Source of the DNA: Bacillota bacterium
Lineage (GTDB): Bacteria; Bacillota; Clostridia; Christensenellales; SZUA-584
Direction of reading: 5' to 3'
Assembly (NCBI GenBank): GCA_023460085.1
Contig: JAEWRI010000005.1
Coordinates: 1-46,569 of the forward strand
Length of the DNA stretch: 46,569 nt
The notes below the pieces were generated by a model. That model was not told the DNA's origin. It did not search any database and saw only the letters and a list, made by a program, of their open reading frames with translations. A program made the translations under genes and the position numbers. Positions 46,449-46,569 of the stretch are shown in pieces. Each line of letters starts with the position of its first letter. Position 1 is the first letter of the stretch.

Positions 46449-46569
46449 TGACCCCTAAAAGTTAGACAAATATTTATTTAAGTAGTCGATAGGGCTTGCT
46501 GCCTATGAACAACGGGCGGTAAGCCCTTTAGCTTTGCCTTAATGCGGCGATTATTGTAGTAGTCAAGAT
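46449..46569 (-). mobile_element. Terminus of an IS3-family insertion sequence
   Basis: TGACCCCTAAAAGTTAGACA at 46449-46468 is the terminal inverted repeat type of IS3/IS150-group elements, and a transposase C-terminus begins 10 nt inside it. Only this end is in the window. It lies 39 nt after the zinc-ribbon gene. Confidence 0.85.
46478..46569 (-). CDS. IS3-family transposase OrfB, C-terminal end (partial)
   Basis: The last 29 codons are visible: LDYYNNRRIKAKLKGLPPV and then VHRQQALSTT, stop TAA at 46478-46480. DYYN-x-RIKxKLKGLxPV-x2-R is the characteristic C-terminus of the IS3-family DDE integrase domain (rve_3/OrfB). The rest is beyond the right edge, so it cannot be judged whether the element is intact. 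Confidence 0.9.
   Translation of the reverse strand, partial: LDYYNNRRIKAKLKGLPPVVHRQQALSTT

Overview
The window looks like chromosomal DNA of an uncultured or gut-type, GC-rich member of the Clostridia (Bacillota). The clues are strong GGAGG-type ribosome binding sites, consensus sigma-A promoters, U-tailed intrinsic terminators, a T-box leader, YesM/YesN-type signalling, lipoprotein signal peptides, a YhbD/bactofilin pair and an ECF sigma factor. No rRNA, tRNA or CRISPR array was seen. Nearly all genes are intact; the left-edge gene and the right-edge IS element are cut by the window boundary.

Positions 1-24212 hold one large carbohydrate-utilisation locus, almost all on the minus strand. 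Reading with transcription: (a) an operon from a strong promoter at 22781-22809 encodes a Rossmann/SAF oxidoreductase (COG4091/DRL-like), an L-fucose/arabinose isomerase-fold protein, an FGGY kinase, a zinc alcohol dehydrogenase and a SIS-domain sugar-phosphate isomerase; (b) a second operon (promoter near 16449) encodes two TIM-barrel isomerase/epimerases and a class II aldolase; (c) a regulatory operon (perfect promoter 13393-13421 with a LacI/cre-like operator at its start site) encodes a LacI regulator, a YesM-type histidine kinase, a YesN-type AraC response regulator and two membrane-anchored substrate-binding proteins; (d) a transport operon encodes a ribose-type ABC importer, followed by a lipoprotein, an alpha/beta hydrolase and a hydroxypyruvate-isomerase-like gene. 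One anchored binding protein of the regulatory operon is a clear paralogue of the importer's own binding protein. This suggests a three-component sugar sensor that switches on uptake and a pathway of isomerisation, phosphorylation and aldol cleavage. The actual sugar cannot be named from sequence. A divergent plus-strand gene (23093-24160) of mutarotase-like type closes the locus.

Positions 24213-26102 carry a YhbD-like MerR-type regulator plus bactofilin operon with its own palindromic operator, then a gene-free interval with a 6/12-nt periodic repeat and a dense array of perfect hairpins that reads, on the minus strand, as a small structured RNA ending in a terminator. Positions 26103-30771 form one minus-strand operon: NEW3-type surface protein, ABC-2 ATPase and permease, ECF sigma factor and its presumed anti-sigma factor. 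Two small unknown genes follow (30926-31660).

Positions 31905-33929 hold an acyl-CoA synthetase preceded by a complete T-box leader whose specifier reads best as alanine (GCU), an unexpected pairing. Then come an AEC permease, a very large FtsX-type permease with a long coiled coil and its ATPase, and a nitrogen operon (PII protein, small membrane protein, ammonium transporter) behind a leader with two successive terminators. The right end has a PHP-domain lipoprotein with a DUF4430 lipoprotein, a TauE/SafE exporter split into two half-genes, a lipoprotein with an SH3-like end, a zinc-ribbon membrane protein and the terminus of an IS3-family element.
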